Positions 36,686 through 46,069 of a stretch of 64,000 nt of DNA are shown here, piece after piece; positions within the stretch are counted from its first letter, which is position 1; the number at the start of each line of letters is the position of its first letter. The DNA lies in the NCBI GenBank assembly GCA_900498135.1, contig LR026961.1, forward strand, positions 1-64,000. Reading direction: 5' to 3'. The notes beneath the pieces are model-generated. The model was not told the DNA's origin and searched no databases. It worked only from the letters and a program-made list of their open reading frames with translations. A program made the translations under genes and the position numbers. This stretch comes from an uncultured Desulfatiglans sp. (GTDB taxonomy: Bacteria > Desulfobacterota > DSM-4660 > Desulfatiglandales > Desulfatiglandaceae).

Positions 36686-37311
36686 AAGACCTCCCTGCCC
36701 GCCGGTGGCGCCTCACCGGCGGCGCCGGGCGCGGCGAGGCGCCCCTCCCCGAAGATCCAGTCCACCGCCTGGGTCAAGTCATCGACCACCGCGGCGGGCC
36801 GATGGGGATGACGAGGCAGGATATAGCGCTCCTCGCCCAGGCCATAGCCCGTCCGGACGAGGATCCCTGGAAGGCCCGCCCGGTGCGCGAGTTCGATGTC
36901 GTCCATGCGGTCCCCCACGACAACGGACCTCTTCAGGTCGATGTCGAAGCACCCTGCGGCCTCGTCGATCAAGCCGGTCCGGGGTTTGCGGCAGCCGCAC
37001 GCCCGCGCGAAGGGCGCAACCGACCCACCGGGGTGGTGCGGGCAGAAAAAGACACCGTCCAGACGCGCCCCGTCCAGGGCCAGCAGCTCCCGCATACGCT
37101 CGTGCACCTCCCCCACGAGTTCGTACGGAAAATACCCGCGGGCGACACCCGACTGGTTCGAGACGACGATCACCAGGTGCCCGCTGCGGTTCAACCGGCG
37201 GATGGCCTTTCCCGCCCCGGGCAGCAGCACGAGGCGGCTCGGGTGGTTGATGTAGCCCATCTGCTCGTTGACCGTCCCGTCGCGGTCCAGAAAAACAGCC
37301 GGTTTCCGCAT
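36682..37311 (-). CDS. gmhB: D-glycero-beta-D-manno-heptose 1,7-bisphosphate 7-phosphatase
   Basis: A 209-residue HAD-IIIA phosphatase. Catalytic D9 and D11 lie in FLDRDGTVNE, the second motif is SNQSG at 51-55, and the zinc loop has C90, H92, C105 and C107. It makes heptose-1-phosphate for ADP- or GDP-heptose, used by the flanking heptosyltransferases. It is somewhat longer than usual owing to an Ala/Gly/Pro-rich C-terminal tail. One base separates the waaF stop from its start; its end overlaps the waaC start. Confidence 0.93.
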   Translation of the reverse strand: MRKPAVFLDRDGTVNEQMGYINHPSRLVLLPGAGKAIRRLNRSGHLVIVVSNQSGVARGYFPYELVGEVHERMRELLALDGARLDGVFFCPHHPGGSVAPFARACGCRKPRTGLIDEAAGCFDIDLKRSVVVGDRMDDIELAHRAGLPGILVRTGYGLGEERYILPRHPHRPAAVVDDLTQAVDWIFGEGRLAAPGAAGEAPPAGREVL

Positions 37312-37312
37312 C

Positions 37313-38413
37313 TCACGCCCTCCCAGTCAGGGTCTCGAGCGCCCGCCAGACCTCCGCCGGCTCGATCGAAAGCATGCAGCCGTGATGACCTTCCGGGCAA
37401 TCGGGCTCGAGGCAGGGGGCGCATTCGACCGGGTGCCGCACCATGGCCGTCCGTGCACCCCGGGGGCCCGTCGCCTGCGGGTCGGTCGACCCGAAGACCG
37501 CCAGGGTCGGCACACCGAGGGCCGCCGCGATATGCATCAGGCCCGAGTCGTTGGTCACGAAGGCGTTGCAGCGGCCGATCAGGCCCACCGCCGCGCCGAG
37601 GGAGGTCCGCCCGCACAGATCGATGGAGGGCCGCTGCATCGTGGCCGCCACCTGCTGGCAGATCGCGCTTTCCCTGCCGCTGCCGAAGATGAGGACCTTC
37701 GCCCCCCAGAGCCGGGCGGCCAGGTCCCCCACCGCGGCGAACCGCTCGGCCGGCCAACGCTTGGCCGAACCGTACATGGCCCCCGGGCTCAATCCCACCA
37801 CAGGCGCATCGGCCCCGATCCCCTCCCGCTCGAACCAGCCTGCGGCGGCCTCCGCATCGGCGTCTGCAAGGAAAAGACGTGGTTCACGGCTCTCCGCCGC
37901 CCAACCCGCCGCCTTCAGGATCGCGAGATAGTACTCCACCTGATGGACCTCGAGGACCGCCGGCTCGCGGACCACGCGGTGGGTCAGCAGGGGGCCCCTC
38001 CCATCCGTGTTGTACCCGAGCCTCCGGGGAACACCCCCGAGGAACGCCAGGAGCGCCGCCTCGAAGGCATTCTGGAAAAGGACCGCCAGGTCGAACCCGC
38101 CGCTACGGACCGCGCCGGCGCACCGGATGCGCGCAGCGGCATCCGCTGCGAACGCCCCGCTTTTCCGGAGCACGAGCAGATCATCCACCGCGGGGTGACC
38201 CTGCAAGAGGGCGGAGACCCACGGAAGGGCCAGGACTGTGATCCGGGCCGACGGGAAGTTTTCCCTCAGGGCCTCCAAGGCAGGCAGACACATCACCATG
38301 TCGCCCACCCAGTTGGTCGCCCGGACCAGGACGCGGTGAACGGACCGGCGGTCGATCGGGCCGCCTCCCCGCATCGCGGGCGCAGGCACCTCACGCTTCA
38401 GCCCTTCGCTCAT
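37313..38413 (-). CDS. waaF: Lipopolysaccharide heptosyltransferase II (GT9)
   Basis: A 366-residue GT9 enzyme. RVLVRATNWVGDMVMCLPAL is the WaaF-type N-terminus (WVGD), and SPGAMYGSAKRWP and TNDSGLMHIAAALG are conserved in heptosyltransferase II. It adds the second heptose to the inner core. The first ~25 residues are a variable leader. The ATG at 38413 overlaps the stop of the acyltransferase gene (ATGA). Confidence 0.93.
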   Translation of the reverse strand: MSEGLKREVPAPAMRGGGPIDRRSVHRVLVRATNWVGDMVMCLPALEALRENFPSARITVLALPWVSALLQGHPAVDDLLVLRKSGAFAADAAARIRCAGAVRSGGFDLAVLFQNAFEAALLAFLGGVPRRLGYNTDGRGPLLTHRVVREPAVLEVHQVEYYLAILKAAGWAAESREPRLFLADADAEAAAGWFEREGIGADAPVVGLSPGAMYGSAKRWPAERFAAVGDLAARLWGAKVLIFGSGRESAICQQVAATMQRPSIDLCGRTSLGAAVGLIGRCNAFVTNDSGLMHIAAALGVPTLAVFGSTDPQATGPRGARTAMVRHPVECAPCLEPDCPEGHHGCMLSIEPAEVWRALETLTGRA

Positions 38414-39540
38414 GCCGGCCCTCCGATCGAAAATGGGGTCGGAACGGTCGCTCCATCCATGCGAACCGTCGCTGCATCAACCGCAGAGACGCGTGCCGGC
38501 GCGGCGCCGGGTGGACCCTTTCCTGAACACCCGCCAGGCGCCGCAGCGCATGAATCGGGCGGAGCGCCTTCCGCCGGGGGAGCGCCCGCCCCGGGCAGGG
38601 GGCAAAAGGGGCGCGTCTTCCAGCGCCGGTGGAACCAGAACCACTGTTCGGGGTGCCGGCGCACCCATGATTCGATGATCTCCGTAAATATGCGCGTGTT
38701 CTCCTCCACATCCCGGGTCTTGTCCCCCGTTACGCTCAGCCGGACCTCCTCCTCGAAGACCACCCGGTAGCGGCCGTCCGGCTGCCGCAGGGCATAGATG
38801 GGGACCACCGGGGCGCCGGTCTTGAGGGCCATCAGCGCCAGGCCCTTGTTCGTGCAGGCCGGCCGCCCCATGAACGGCACGAAGACCCCGGCGTACCAAT
38901 CGACGTTCTGATCGAGCAGGATGCCGATCGGACGGTTCTCCCGCAGGACGCGTATGATCCGGCGCATCCCATGGTCCTTGGGGATCACCTCCGTACCGAA
39001 GCGGGTGCGGAGATCGATGAACAGCCTTTCGACAGGCGGAAAATCCATCGGCCGGGCGACCACGGCAGCGTTCGGGGCGTAGCGGAGGCACGCCGCCGCG
39101 CTCATGAGCTCCCAGTTCCCGAAATGGGCCGTCAGGATGAAGCAGCCCTTTCCCTTGGCCAGGGCCTGTTCCATCCGTTCCGGGTGGTCGAAGGTCACAT
39201 AGCGCGAAAGGCTCCGCTCCGTCATCGTGAAGATGTGCGGCAGTTCGAAGAGCATGGCGCCGAAGTGCCCCATCAGCCGGCGGTAAAGGCGCTCGGCCTC
39301 CGGGCGTGACAGCGCGGGCCCGAACGATGCGAGCAGGTTCTCGACGGCCACACGCGGGCGCTTCAGAGGGATGCACGCGAACAGGCCGCCCATCCTTCGC
39401 CCCAGGCTCTGGCTTACCGGGAACGGGATGCGCGCCAGCAGACGGACCAGACCCGATAGTCCCCTATAAATCCATCGCGTCGATGGTTTTTCTCTTCCGG
39501 ATCGCTTCTTCAATGACCTCGAATAGACTCCTTTCTTCAC
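38410..39540 (-). CDS. lpxL: Lipid A biosynthesis acyltransferase
   Basis: A 376-residue (as drawn) late acyltransferase of the LpxL/HtrB family, anchored in the inner membrane by a helix near residues 28-45. The catalytic H-x4-E is H139-F-G-N-W-E144. It adds a secondary acyl chain to Kdo2-lipid IVA. Two oddities: the only supported upstream start, a GTG at 39540, overlaps lpxK by 77 bases (a TTG at 39513 is an alternative), and the C-terminal ~55 residues are Ala/Pro/Gly-rich low-complexity sequence not usual for the family. Confidence 0.88.
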   Translation of the reverse strand: MKKGVYSRSLKKRSGREKPSTRWIYRGLSGLVRLLARIPFPVSQSLGRRMGGLFACIPLKRPRVAVENLLASFGPALSRPEAERLYRRLMGHFGAMLFELPHIFTMTERSLSRYVTFDHPERMEQALAKGKGCFILTAHFGNWELMSAAACLRYAPNAAVVARPMDFPPVERLFIDLRTRFGTEVIPKDHGMRRIIRVLRENRPIGILLDQNVDWYAGVFVPFMGRPACTNKGLALMALKTGAPVVPIYALRQPDGRYRVVFEEEVRLSVTGDKTRDVEENTRIFTEIIESWVRRHPEQWFWFHRRWKTRPFCPLPGAGAPPAEGAPPDSCAAAPGGCSGKGPPGAAPARVSAVDAATVRMDGATVPTPFSIGGPA

Positions 39541-40588
39541 CCGGCACAGGTTCGAAACGGATCCTCAGGAATCCGATCCTCCGGGAATCCAGTTCCAGCG
39601 CCTCGATCTTCACCCAGTCCTTTTCCGTCGTCAACAGATAACGGGCGCCAACGGCCTCTCCCGCCCGGCGAAGCGACAGGATATCCCCGGCCGTGTAGCG
39701 ATGATGATCTGGAAAGACGCGGAAATCCACGATATCGACACCGAGCGAGCACAGGGTCTCCCGGAATCTCTCCGGCGCGGCGATCCCGGCAAAGGCCAGC
39801 ACCGGCACCCCGCGCAGCCGGTCAAGGGGCGCAGACCGGCCTTCGTCCGGAAATATCCACTCTTCCGGCCTGTGCGAGGCCTTGAACACCGGCTTGCCGG
39901 GAAAATCCCGTTCGAGGGCCCGAAGGGCCGCCTCCTCACGCCCGGGCGCCCGCCCGCAGCCGGTCAGGATCAGGGCGTCGGCCCGCCGGAGCACCCGCTG
40001 CGACTCCCTGAGCGGCCCCCACGGAAGCAGACGGCCGTTTCCGAAAGGCTCACGGCCATCCAACAGGACCAGATCGACATCCCGCGCCAGCCGATGGTGC
40101 TGGAATCCGTCATCCAGGATGAAGATTTCTGCGCCGAATTGCCGGTGCGCCAGCGTCCCGGCCTGCCAACGGTCCGCCCCGACGATCACCGGGACCCCCT
40201 CGAGGCGCCGAGCCAGGAGGCATGGCTCGTCCCCGGCCGACCAGGGGCCTGCCAGGAGCGCGGTTCCATCCGATACCACGAGCGGGCCGCTTCCGGCCGA
40301 GCGCTTGTACCCTCGGGAAAGAACCGCCGCGCTAAAGCCCCGGCTTCGCGCCCACTGCGCCAGGCAGGCCACGGCCGGCGTCTTTCCGGTCCCCCCCGCC
40401 GTGAGGTTGCCCACGCTGAGGACGAACCCCGGGAGCCGGCGCGCCTTCAGCACGCCCCGCTCATAGGCCAGCCGGTGGAGGCTTGCCATCGGGCCGTAGA
40501 CGACGGCTCCAAGGGCCAGGCAAGGCGTGGCGGCCGACCAGTTCCTGCGGGCATGAATCCGCGACCAGTCGATACGCAGGCCTTTCAT
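39464..40588 (-). CDS. lpxK: Tetraacyldisaccharide 4'-kinase
   Basis: A 374-residue kinase that phosphorylates lipid A disaccharide at the 4' position, at the inner membrane. The P-loop is GNLTAGGTGKTP at 60-71, and DDGFQHHRLARD near 166 is diagnostic. The ATG at 40588 overlaps the waaA stop (ATGA) and gives the usual length; seven extra upstream codons are not needed. Its 3' end overlaps the acyltransferase frame. Confidence 0.95.
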   Translation of the reverse strand: MKGLRIDWSRIHARRNWSAATPCLALGAVVYGPMASLHRLAYERGVLKARRLPGFVLSVGNLTAGGTGKTPAVACLAQWARSRGFSAAVLSRGYKRSAGSGPLVVSDGTALLAGPWSAGDEPCLLARRLEGVPVIVGADRWQAGTLAHRQFGAEIFILDDGFQHHRLARDVDLVLLDGREPFGNGRLLPWGPLRESQRVLRRADALILTGCGRAPGREEAALRALERDFPGKPVFKASHRPEEWIFPDEGRSAPLDRLRGVPVLAFAGIAAPERFRETLCSLGVDIVDFRVFPDHHRYTAGDILSLRRAGEAVGARYLLTTEKDWVKIEALELDSRRIGFLRIRFEPVPGEERSLFEVIEEAIRKRKTIDAMDL

Positions 40589-41859
40589 CGGACGTCCTCT
40601 GCGGCGCAACGCCCGATCCGTTCGATCACCCGGTCGAGGGCCCCCCGGTTGGCCATCACGAAAGCGCGCGCAGAGGAGCCCGCCTGCCGCCGTCGGCCAT
40701 CGTCCGAGAGGATCGTCGAGACGGCCTCATGGAGGGAAGCCCGGTCTCGAATACGCATCCCGCCGCCCTCTTCGCTCAAGGCATCGGCCATGTCCTCGAA
40801 GTTGTGGGTGTGCGGACCGAACAACACCGGACAGGCGAACGCCGCCGGCTCCAGCAGGTTGTGCCCGCCCACGGGCACGAGGCTGCCCCCCACGAAGGCG
40901 ACGGCGGCCAACCCGTAGACCCGGCCGAGTTCACCGACGGTATCGAGCAGGATGATCCCGGCGCCGGCGCGCGGGACGCTTCTCAATGAAGTCTGCAGAC
41001 CTTTTTCACGGGCCATCCCCGCCAGTTCATCCGCGCGGCTGATATCCCGGGGCGCGATCACGAGGCGCAGACCCGGGAAGCGGTTGCGAAGTTCCCGGTA
41101 GACATCCATCAGGACCGCCTCCTCCCCTGGATGGGTGCTGCCCGCCACCCACAGCGTCTCCTCCCCCGATAGGCTCAGCCGCCGCAGCCATGCAAGCCGC
41201 TCCTCCGCCTCCATGGGCGGCCACTCCCGGTCGAACTTGATGTTTCCAACGGCCTCGCAGCGCTCGGGATCGATGAGGCGCGGTGCGAGGAGCCTCTGCC
41301 GGTCGCGCGCCGTCTGCATCAGGCAGAGCCGGAAGCAGTCGAAGACCGGGCGCAGCAGGGGGGCGGCGCGCCGGTAGCCCCGCGCGGTCCGCGGGCTCAC
41401 GCGGCCGTTGACGAGCAGCGCCGGGATCCCGCGGTCCTTCAGGAGCCCGAGGATGCCCGGCCAGATGTCCGTTTCGACCAGCACGAAGACCGAAGGACGG
41501 ATAAAATCCATCATGCGCCGCACCGGCCGCCAGAAATCGAAGGGCATGCCGAGCACCCGGTCGGCGACCTCGGCCATCTCCGCCCGGGCCAGCGCCAATC
41601 CCTTCTCCGTGCTGGCGCTCACGACGAGCGGCCGGTCCGGGAAGACGCGCCGCAGCGCCCGGGCCAGAGGGACGGCGGACATGGTCTCGCCGACCGACAG
41701 GGCGTGGAGCCAGATGCCGCCGGGGCGCGGCGGCCTTTCATCCTCCTGCCAGATCAGGCGGCGGAGTCCCTTCGCCTTGCCGTCCATCCGGCTGAACGGG
41801 AGCATGGCCGCAGCGGCCGGGGTCCAGCAGAGGTTGTAAACAAGATCGAAGGTCCGCAT
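40585..41859 (-). CDS. waaA: 3-deoxy-D-manno-octulosonic acid transferase
   Basis: A 424-residue GT30 enzyme that transfers Kdo from CMP-Kdo to lipid IVA. An N-terminal membrane-anchoring helix is followed by HALSVGETMSAVPL with catalytic Glu58, VETDIWP, and the C-terminal GGSLVPVGGHNLLEPA motif. Length is normal. It is nine bases downstream of the NtrY-like kinase gene and coupled to lpxK, so the kinase and lipid A genes are probably co-transcribed. Confidence 0.95.
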   Translation of the reverse strand: MRTFDLVYNLCWTPAAAAMLPFSRMDGKAKGLRRLIWQEDERPPRPGGIWLHALSVGETMSAVPLARALRRVFPDRPLVVSASTEKGLALARAEMAEVADRVLGMPFDFWRPVRRMMDFIRPSVFVLVETDIWPGILGLLKDRGIPALLVNGRVSPRTARGYRRAAPLLRPVFDCFRLCLMQTARDRQRLLAPRLIDPERCEAVGNIKFDREWPPMEAEERLAWLRRLSLSGEETLWVAGSTHPGEEAVLMDVYRELRNRFPGLRLVIAPRDISRADELAGMAREKGLQTSLRSVPRAGAGIILLDTVGELGRVYGLAAVAFVGGSLVPVGGHNLLEPAAFACPVLFGPHTHNFEDMADALSEEGGGMRIRDRASLHEAVSTILSDDGRRRQAGSSARAFVMANRGALDRVIERIGRCAAEDVR

Positions 41860-41868
41860 GACGCCCCC

Positions 41869-44100
41869 TCAGGCCCGCACCGGCAGCTCGATGATGAAGC
41901 GCGTACCTCTGGGCACGTTCTTCTCGACCCGGATGAACCCGTCGTGATCGTTGACGATAGTGTTGACAATCGCCAATCCAAGCCCGGTGCCGTGCTTCTT
42001 GGTGGAAAAGTAGGGCTCGAAGAGCTTGCTCCGATGATCGGGCGACACTCCCTTGCCGTTGTCGGCCACCTCGATCCGCACCACCTGCTGCACCGCATCG
42101 AAGGCGAACCGCACCGTGATCTCACCATCCCTCTCCACGGCCTCGATGGCATTGTCGAGGAGGTTGATGAAGACCCGCTTCATCTGCTCCCGATCCAGAG
42201 GGAACACTGGAAACTCGGGCGCATCCTCGAAGCGGAACGCCACCTCGCGATGGGCCTCGCGGTACAGGCTCAGAGACTCCTCGACAATCCCGCGCAGGTC
42301 GGCAGGAGCACGGTTTGCAGCCGGCATACGGGCGAAGTTGGAAAACTCGTTGACGAGCCCCTTCAGCTCCTCCACCTGTCGGACGATCATTTCCGTGCAC
42401 TCGTTGAATATCCGGTAGTCCTCTCCGGAGAGCTTCTCCCCGTAGCGCTTTTTGAGCCGCTGCGCGGACAGTTGGATGGGGGTGAGGGGGTTTTTCACCT
42501 CGTGCGCGATGCGGCGCGCCACCTCACGCCATGCCGCCATCCGCTGGGCCTTTTCGATTTCGCTCAGGTCCTCGAACACCGCCACCAGACCGAGATACCG
42601 CCCCTGGTCGTCGCGCAGGACATTGAGGGAGACGAGCAAGGTCAGCCGGCTGCCGCCGGCGGAAAGGCGGATCTGCTTTTTCAGGAACCCCTTGGCAAAA
42701 AGACGCCTGTCGCCCAGGAAGCCGTCCACGATGTTGATGTAATCCTGATCCAGCACCTCCTTGTAGCTCTTGCCGATGATATGCTCTGCCTCGATGTTCA
42801 GCATCTTTTCCGCCGACTTGTTGATGGTCAGGATCTTCCCGTTCGCATCGGCCGACACCACCCCGGCCGCGACGTTGGCCAACACGAACTCCATGTATTG
42901 ACGACGCTGTTCGAGTTCGATGTTGCTCTTGACCAGTTCCCGGTTGGCCTCTTCGAGCTTCTCCTTGCTGTTCTTCAGGTCGAGGGTCATCCGGTTGAAG
43001 GAGTTGACGAGCACCCCTATCTCGTCGGTCGACTCCAGATCGATGAAAAAGCTGTAGTCTCCGGAGGCGATGCGGTTGGTCCCCTCCGCCAGCTCCTGGA
43101 TGGGGATTGTGATCTCCTTCGATAGATAGAACCCGAACCACACCGACGAGAAGATGATCAGGAGCGTCACGATCGACAACGTGATCATATGGCTGATCTT
43201 GATCGGCTTTTTGAGCATCTTCAATTGACGGTACTCCTGGAGGCCGCTGCTGATCGCCTTCAGACGGTTGACGAACGTGGCCGGGACGAATTTTCCGAGG
43301 ACGATCAGACCGACGACGGCCCTGGTCTCGGCCCCGGAGAAGATCGGGATGATCCCGCTGACGAGGTCGCCGTGGGAGGAGCTCTCGATATCCTGGGAGT
43401 CGGTGCCGAGATCGAGGCTTCGGCGCAGGCTCTCTGCACCCGGCCCCTCGAAGCCGCTCAGATCGAGCCGCTGATCCGTCGAGGCGCTCTTCGGCAGCAG
43501 CGTCTCGGTGTAGACCCTTATCGAGGCCAGGCCGTATTCCTTCTGCTTGTCCGCAATCAGCTTCTCGAGCCGATCCCCTTGCTCCGGCTGCAGAAAGCCT
43601 TCATAGGTGATGACCCGGCTCAGGCCGTTGCCGAGCTGTAGGATCTCCTCCGCCGTCCGGCTGTAATACTCCTGGCCCACCTCCAGGGCGTTCTTAAGCG
43701 ACTGCTCGATCTGGACGTTGAACCAGTACTCGATCGAGGAGGAGATGAACTGCACCGAAACGAAGAAGAGGATGATCGTCGGAAGAAGGGACAGGGTCAC
43801 GAACGCCAGGACGAGCTTGCTCCGCAGCCTGGCCCCCATGATCCGCTTGCGGCGCTCGAACAGGAGCTTCACCAGATTTCTGAGCGTCAGGAAGACCAGG
43901 AGGAGCAGGAGGATGACGTTGATGTTGATGAGGGCGAAGATCAGGATGCTGTTCGACAGCGAAATGTCCGGACCCATGTCCAGGAAGCGTGTGCCGTAGT
44001 AGACGAGGCCCGAAATCAACACGAAGAGACCGACAATGAGATAGCGCTCTCGACGCCTTCGCTTCAGATCCTGTTGCCGAGCTTCCCGGTAGGTATTCAT
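41869..44100 (-). CDS. NtrY-like membrane sensor histidine kinase
   Basis: A 743-residue kinase. Two or three N-terminal helices (about 22-44, 52-75, 88-110) precede a ~180-residue extracytoplasmic domain, another helix near 300-320, HAMP (about 322-375), a coiled coil, PAS (about 390-500), HisKA with His533 (RRIAHEVKNPLTPIQ) and HATPase (NLLDNAIEA, VADNGKGV, HGTGLGLAIV). This is the NtrY architecture. It lies 14 bases after the DUF4390 gene, a pairing often seen in Desulfobacterota, but the expected NtrC-type regulator does not follow; waaA does. It may sense envelope state. Confidence 0.92.
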   Translation of the reverse strand: MNTYREARQQDLKRRRRERYLIVGLFVLISGLVYYGTRFLDMGPDISLSNSILIFALININVILLLLLVFLTLRNLVKLLFERRKRIMGARLRSKLVLAFVTLSLLPTIILFFVSVQFISSSIEYWFNVQIEQSLKNALEVGQEYYSRTAEEILQLGNGLSRVITYEGFLQPEQGDRLEKLIADKQKEYGLASIRVYTETLLPKSASTDQRLDLSGFEGPGAESLRRSLDLGTDSQDIESSSHGDLVSGIIPIFSGAETRAVVGLIVLGKFVPATFVNRLKAISSGLQEYRQLKMLKKPIKISHMITLSIVTLLIIFSSVWFGFYLSKEITIPIQELAEGTNRIASGDYSFFIDLESTDEIGVLVNSFNRMTLDLKNSKEKLEEANRELVKSNIELEQRRQYMEFVLANVAAGVVSADANGKILTINKSAEKMLNIEAEHIIGKSYKEVLDQDYINIVDGFLGDRRLFAKGFLKKQIRLSAGGSRLTLLVSLNVLRDDQGRYLGLVAVFEDLSEIEKAQRMAAWREVARRIAHEVKNPLTPIQLSAQRLKKRYGEKLSGEDYRIFNECTEMIVRQVEELKGLVNEFSNFARMPAANRAPADLRGIVEESLSLYREAHREVAFRFEDAPEFPVFPLDREQMKRVFINLLDNAIEAVERDGEITVRFAFDAVQQVVRIEVADNGKGVSPDHRSKLFEPYFSTKKHGTGLGLAIVNTIVNDHDGFIRVEKNVPRGTRFIIELPVRA

Positions 44101-44114
44101 GGCTGGATTGGCGG

Positions 44115-44681
44115 TCAGTACCTAAAATCCACGGAGTACCAGTCCGTTTCGAAATCCCAGAGGGAGAGGAAAAAAAGAACGTAATGAAGGTATAAGGGCA
44201 ACTTGATCGTATCGAGTTCGGCCATCATACGGACCCGGTAATAGGCATCCTTCTCGAGGCGGTCGAGGGAGGTCACCTTGAGACCGACGATCTCGGACAT
44301 CAGCGTCTTGGCCTCTTCAAAATCCTTCACGATCAGTTCCTTCCGGTCATCTTCCGAAAAGCGCAGGATGTACATCTTCTTCAGGCTGTCGTAGGTGATC
44401 TCGTGGCTTACCTTCAGATCGGCGATCTTCCGGTCCCACCAGGACGATCGAACCTCCAGCAGCTTCACGAAAAAGGTGAACGTCGTCGGGATCCCGTTGT
44501 GGATCGCCCGCTCCATATCTTCCGTAAAACAGTCGACCACCGAAAAGTAGGCCAGCAGATCGTCCTGCGTGGTCGTGATCACGATATCGCTGAGCGCGGC
44601 CTCTTCCGCCCGGGCCCGTCCTTCCCCGCCGCTCAGGAACAGGCAGACGGCCACGGCAAAATAGATGCATCGTTTGATCAT
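44115..44681 (-). CDS. DUF4390 exported protein
   Basis: A 188-residue protein with an N-terminal signal peptide (about 1-28, ending ARAEEA), followed by ALSDIVITTTQDDLLAYFSV and an Arg/Tyr-rich C-terminal half ending DFETDWYSVDFRY. This matches the DUF4390 family, of unknown function and usually encoded before an NtrY-like kinase, as here. It is likely periplasmic and may modulate that kinase. The ATG at 44681 gives a proper signal peptide; the frame continues to 44858 but the extra codons are basic, Arg-rich and non-coding in character. Confidence 0.82.
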   Translation of the reverse strand: MIKRCIYFAVAVCLFLSGGEGRARAEEAALSDIVITTTQDDLLAYFSVVDCFTEDMERAIHNGIPTTFTFFVKLLEVRSSWWDRKIADLKVSHEITYDSLKKMYILRFSEDDRKELIVKDFEEAKTLMSEIVGLKVTSLDRLEKDAYYRVRMMAELDTIKLPLYLHYVLFFLSLWDFETDWYSVDFRY

Positions 44682-45139
44682 ATCCGCGTCAACCAAACCT
44701 CCCGAGTCCTTGGCCTGCCTCGATTGCCGCGCCGGACCGCAACGCGCCCTCCGCCGGCTTTCCGGCCGCTCCACCAGGGCTGCAGGCGCGTTTCCCTCCA
44801 CGGAACCGCACCCCGATCCAATGAATAAACATTCACCGTAGTTTGGCAAAAAGGGCAAAGACCTCCATTCACCCGCTTCCGAAAAGAGGTCTCAGAGGCC
44901 TAAAAGCGTGATTTTAGTTGATTAGCGGGGCAAAAGCAAGCGCAAAGCCATCACAAACCGATGCAATCGCTTCTACCGTGTTTCCCCGGGAGGAGGAGCG
45001 GAGTCAGAGGAAGATGATTCCGCTCCGTGTGGGGCAGAGGACAAAAATGAAAGACCTGCGCGAAAGCAAGATCGTATCCATCCGGAAAGGATTTCCCGGT
45101 AGAACCCGGTTTCCGATCCGAAAATGAGAACGATTATCC
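44682..45139. other. 458-base intergenic region with one repeat copy
   Basis: It lies upstream of the DUF4390-kinase-lipid A run and downstream of lpxC, both read leftwards, so it should hold the promoter for that run. The stretch about 44820-44970 is more AT-rich. The right end (45060-45130) carries a copy of the intergenic repeat flank. No gene or RNA is recognised. Confidence 0.5.
45060..45130. repeat. Flank-type copy of the composite intergenic repeat
   Basis: TATCCATCCGGAAAGGATTTCCCGGTAGAACCCGG followed by TTTCCGATCCGAAAATGAGAAC, about 65 bases. Nearly the same sequence occurs at 56653-56710 and 60066-60121. It stops about 10 bases from the stop codon of lpxC. No foldback module is attached. 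Confidence 0.75.
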
Positions 45140-46069
45140 TCAGGCGGCCAGGGGTTCCAGGCGACCGAAGGCCGGGATCCTGACCCGGTTCTCCCGGCAA
45201 GCTTCCGGCGATTCGAAGGTGACCCATCGCCAATGGCGTTCGGAGGCCATCAATTTGCGCAGCATGAACTGGTTCAGGTAATGCCCGGACTTCTTGACCA
45301 CGAAGTGGCCGATGACCGGAGACCCGACGATGGAGAGATCCCCCAAGAAATCGAGCAACTTGTGGCGCACGAATTCGTCCTTGTAGCGAAGGCCGTCCTC
45401 GTTGAGGATCCTGAACTCGTCGACCACGACGACATTGTCCAGAGAGCCGCCCTTGGCGAGCCCGTGCTTCTTCAGCGTTTCGACGTCCTTCAGAAAACCG
45501 AAGGTACGTGCCCGGCTGATATCGCGCACAAAATCCCGCCCGGAAAAGGTCAATTCGTGGGTCTGGTTGCGCAGCATCGGGTGTTGAAAATCGATCATGC
45601 AGGTGATCTTGAGCTCTTTCGAAGGGTAGATGGCAATCGAGCGATTGCCGTCATCCACCTTGAACGGCCGCCTGATGAGCAAAAAACGCTTCGGGGCGCT
45701 CTGCTCCCGGATGCCGGCGCTCTTGATCAAAAAAACGAATGGGGCCGCGCTGCCGTCCATGATCGGGACCTCGGGCCCGTCGAGTTCGACCACGGCATTG
45801 TCTATGCCTAAACCGAAAAAGGCCGCCATCAGGTGCTCGATGGTGCCGATCCGGCATCCGTCGATGCCGACGGTCGTAGCCAGGGTCGTGTCCAGTACAT
45901 GCTCGAAGCCGGCGGGCACCCTGGGACGGCCCGCAAGATCGCTCCGCACAAAACAGATCCCGCTGTTCGGCGCAGCGGGACGAAGGACCATATGAACTTT
46001 TTCGCCAGAATGGAGTCCGATGCCCGTACAGTCGACCGGCTCCTTCAATGTGCGCTGTCTGTAATCCAC
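45140..46069 (-). CDS. lpxC: UDP-3-O-acyl-N-acetylglucosamine deacetylase
   Basis: A 309-residue zinc deacetylase, the committed step of lipid A synthesis. Zinc ligands H80 (GTIEHLMAAF), H236 and D240 (HKLLDFLGD) and catalytic H263 (GHYLNQ) are present. The start is taken as GTG at 46069, giving the normal N-terminus VDYRQRTLKEPV and a GAGGAGA ribosome site; the open frame to 46144 adds 25 unusual residues. It stands alone, apart from the other lipid A genes by 458 bases, and is divergent from mltA. Confidence 0.95.
   Translation of the reverse strand: MDYRQRTLKEPVDCTGIGLHSGEKVHMVLRPAAPNSGICFVRSDLAGRPRVPAGFEHVLDTTLATTVGIDGCRIGTIEHLMAAFFGLGIDNAVVELDGPEVPIMDGSAAPFVFLIKSAGIREQSAPKRFLLIRRPFKVDDGNRSIAIYPSKELKITCMIDFQHPMLRNQTHELTFSGRDFVRDISRARTFGFLKDVETLKKHGLAKGGSLDNVVVVDEFRILNEDGLRYKDEFVRHKLLDFLGDLSIVGSPVIGHFVVKKSGHYLNQFMLRKLMASERHWRWVTFESPEACRENRVRIPAFGRLEPLAA

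Noticed and set aside
41704..43125. 473-codon plus-strand frame across waaA and the NtrY-like kinase
   Set aside because: Shadow frame; His/Leu/Asp-rich composition typical of antisense to a GC-rich gene.
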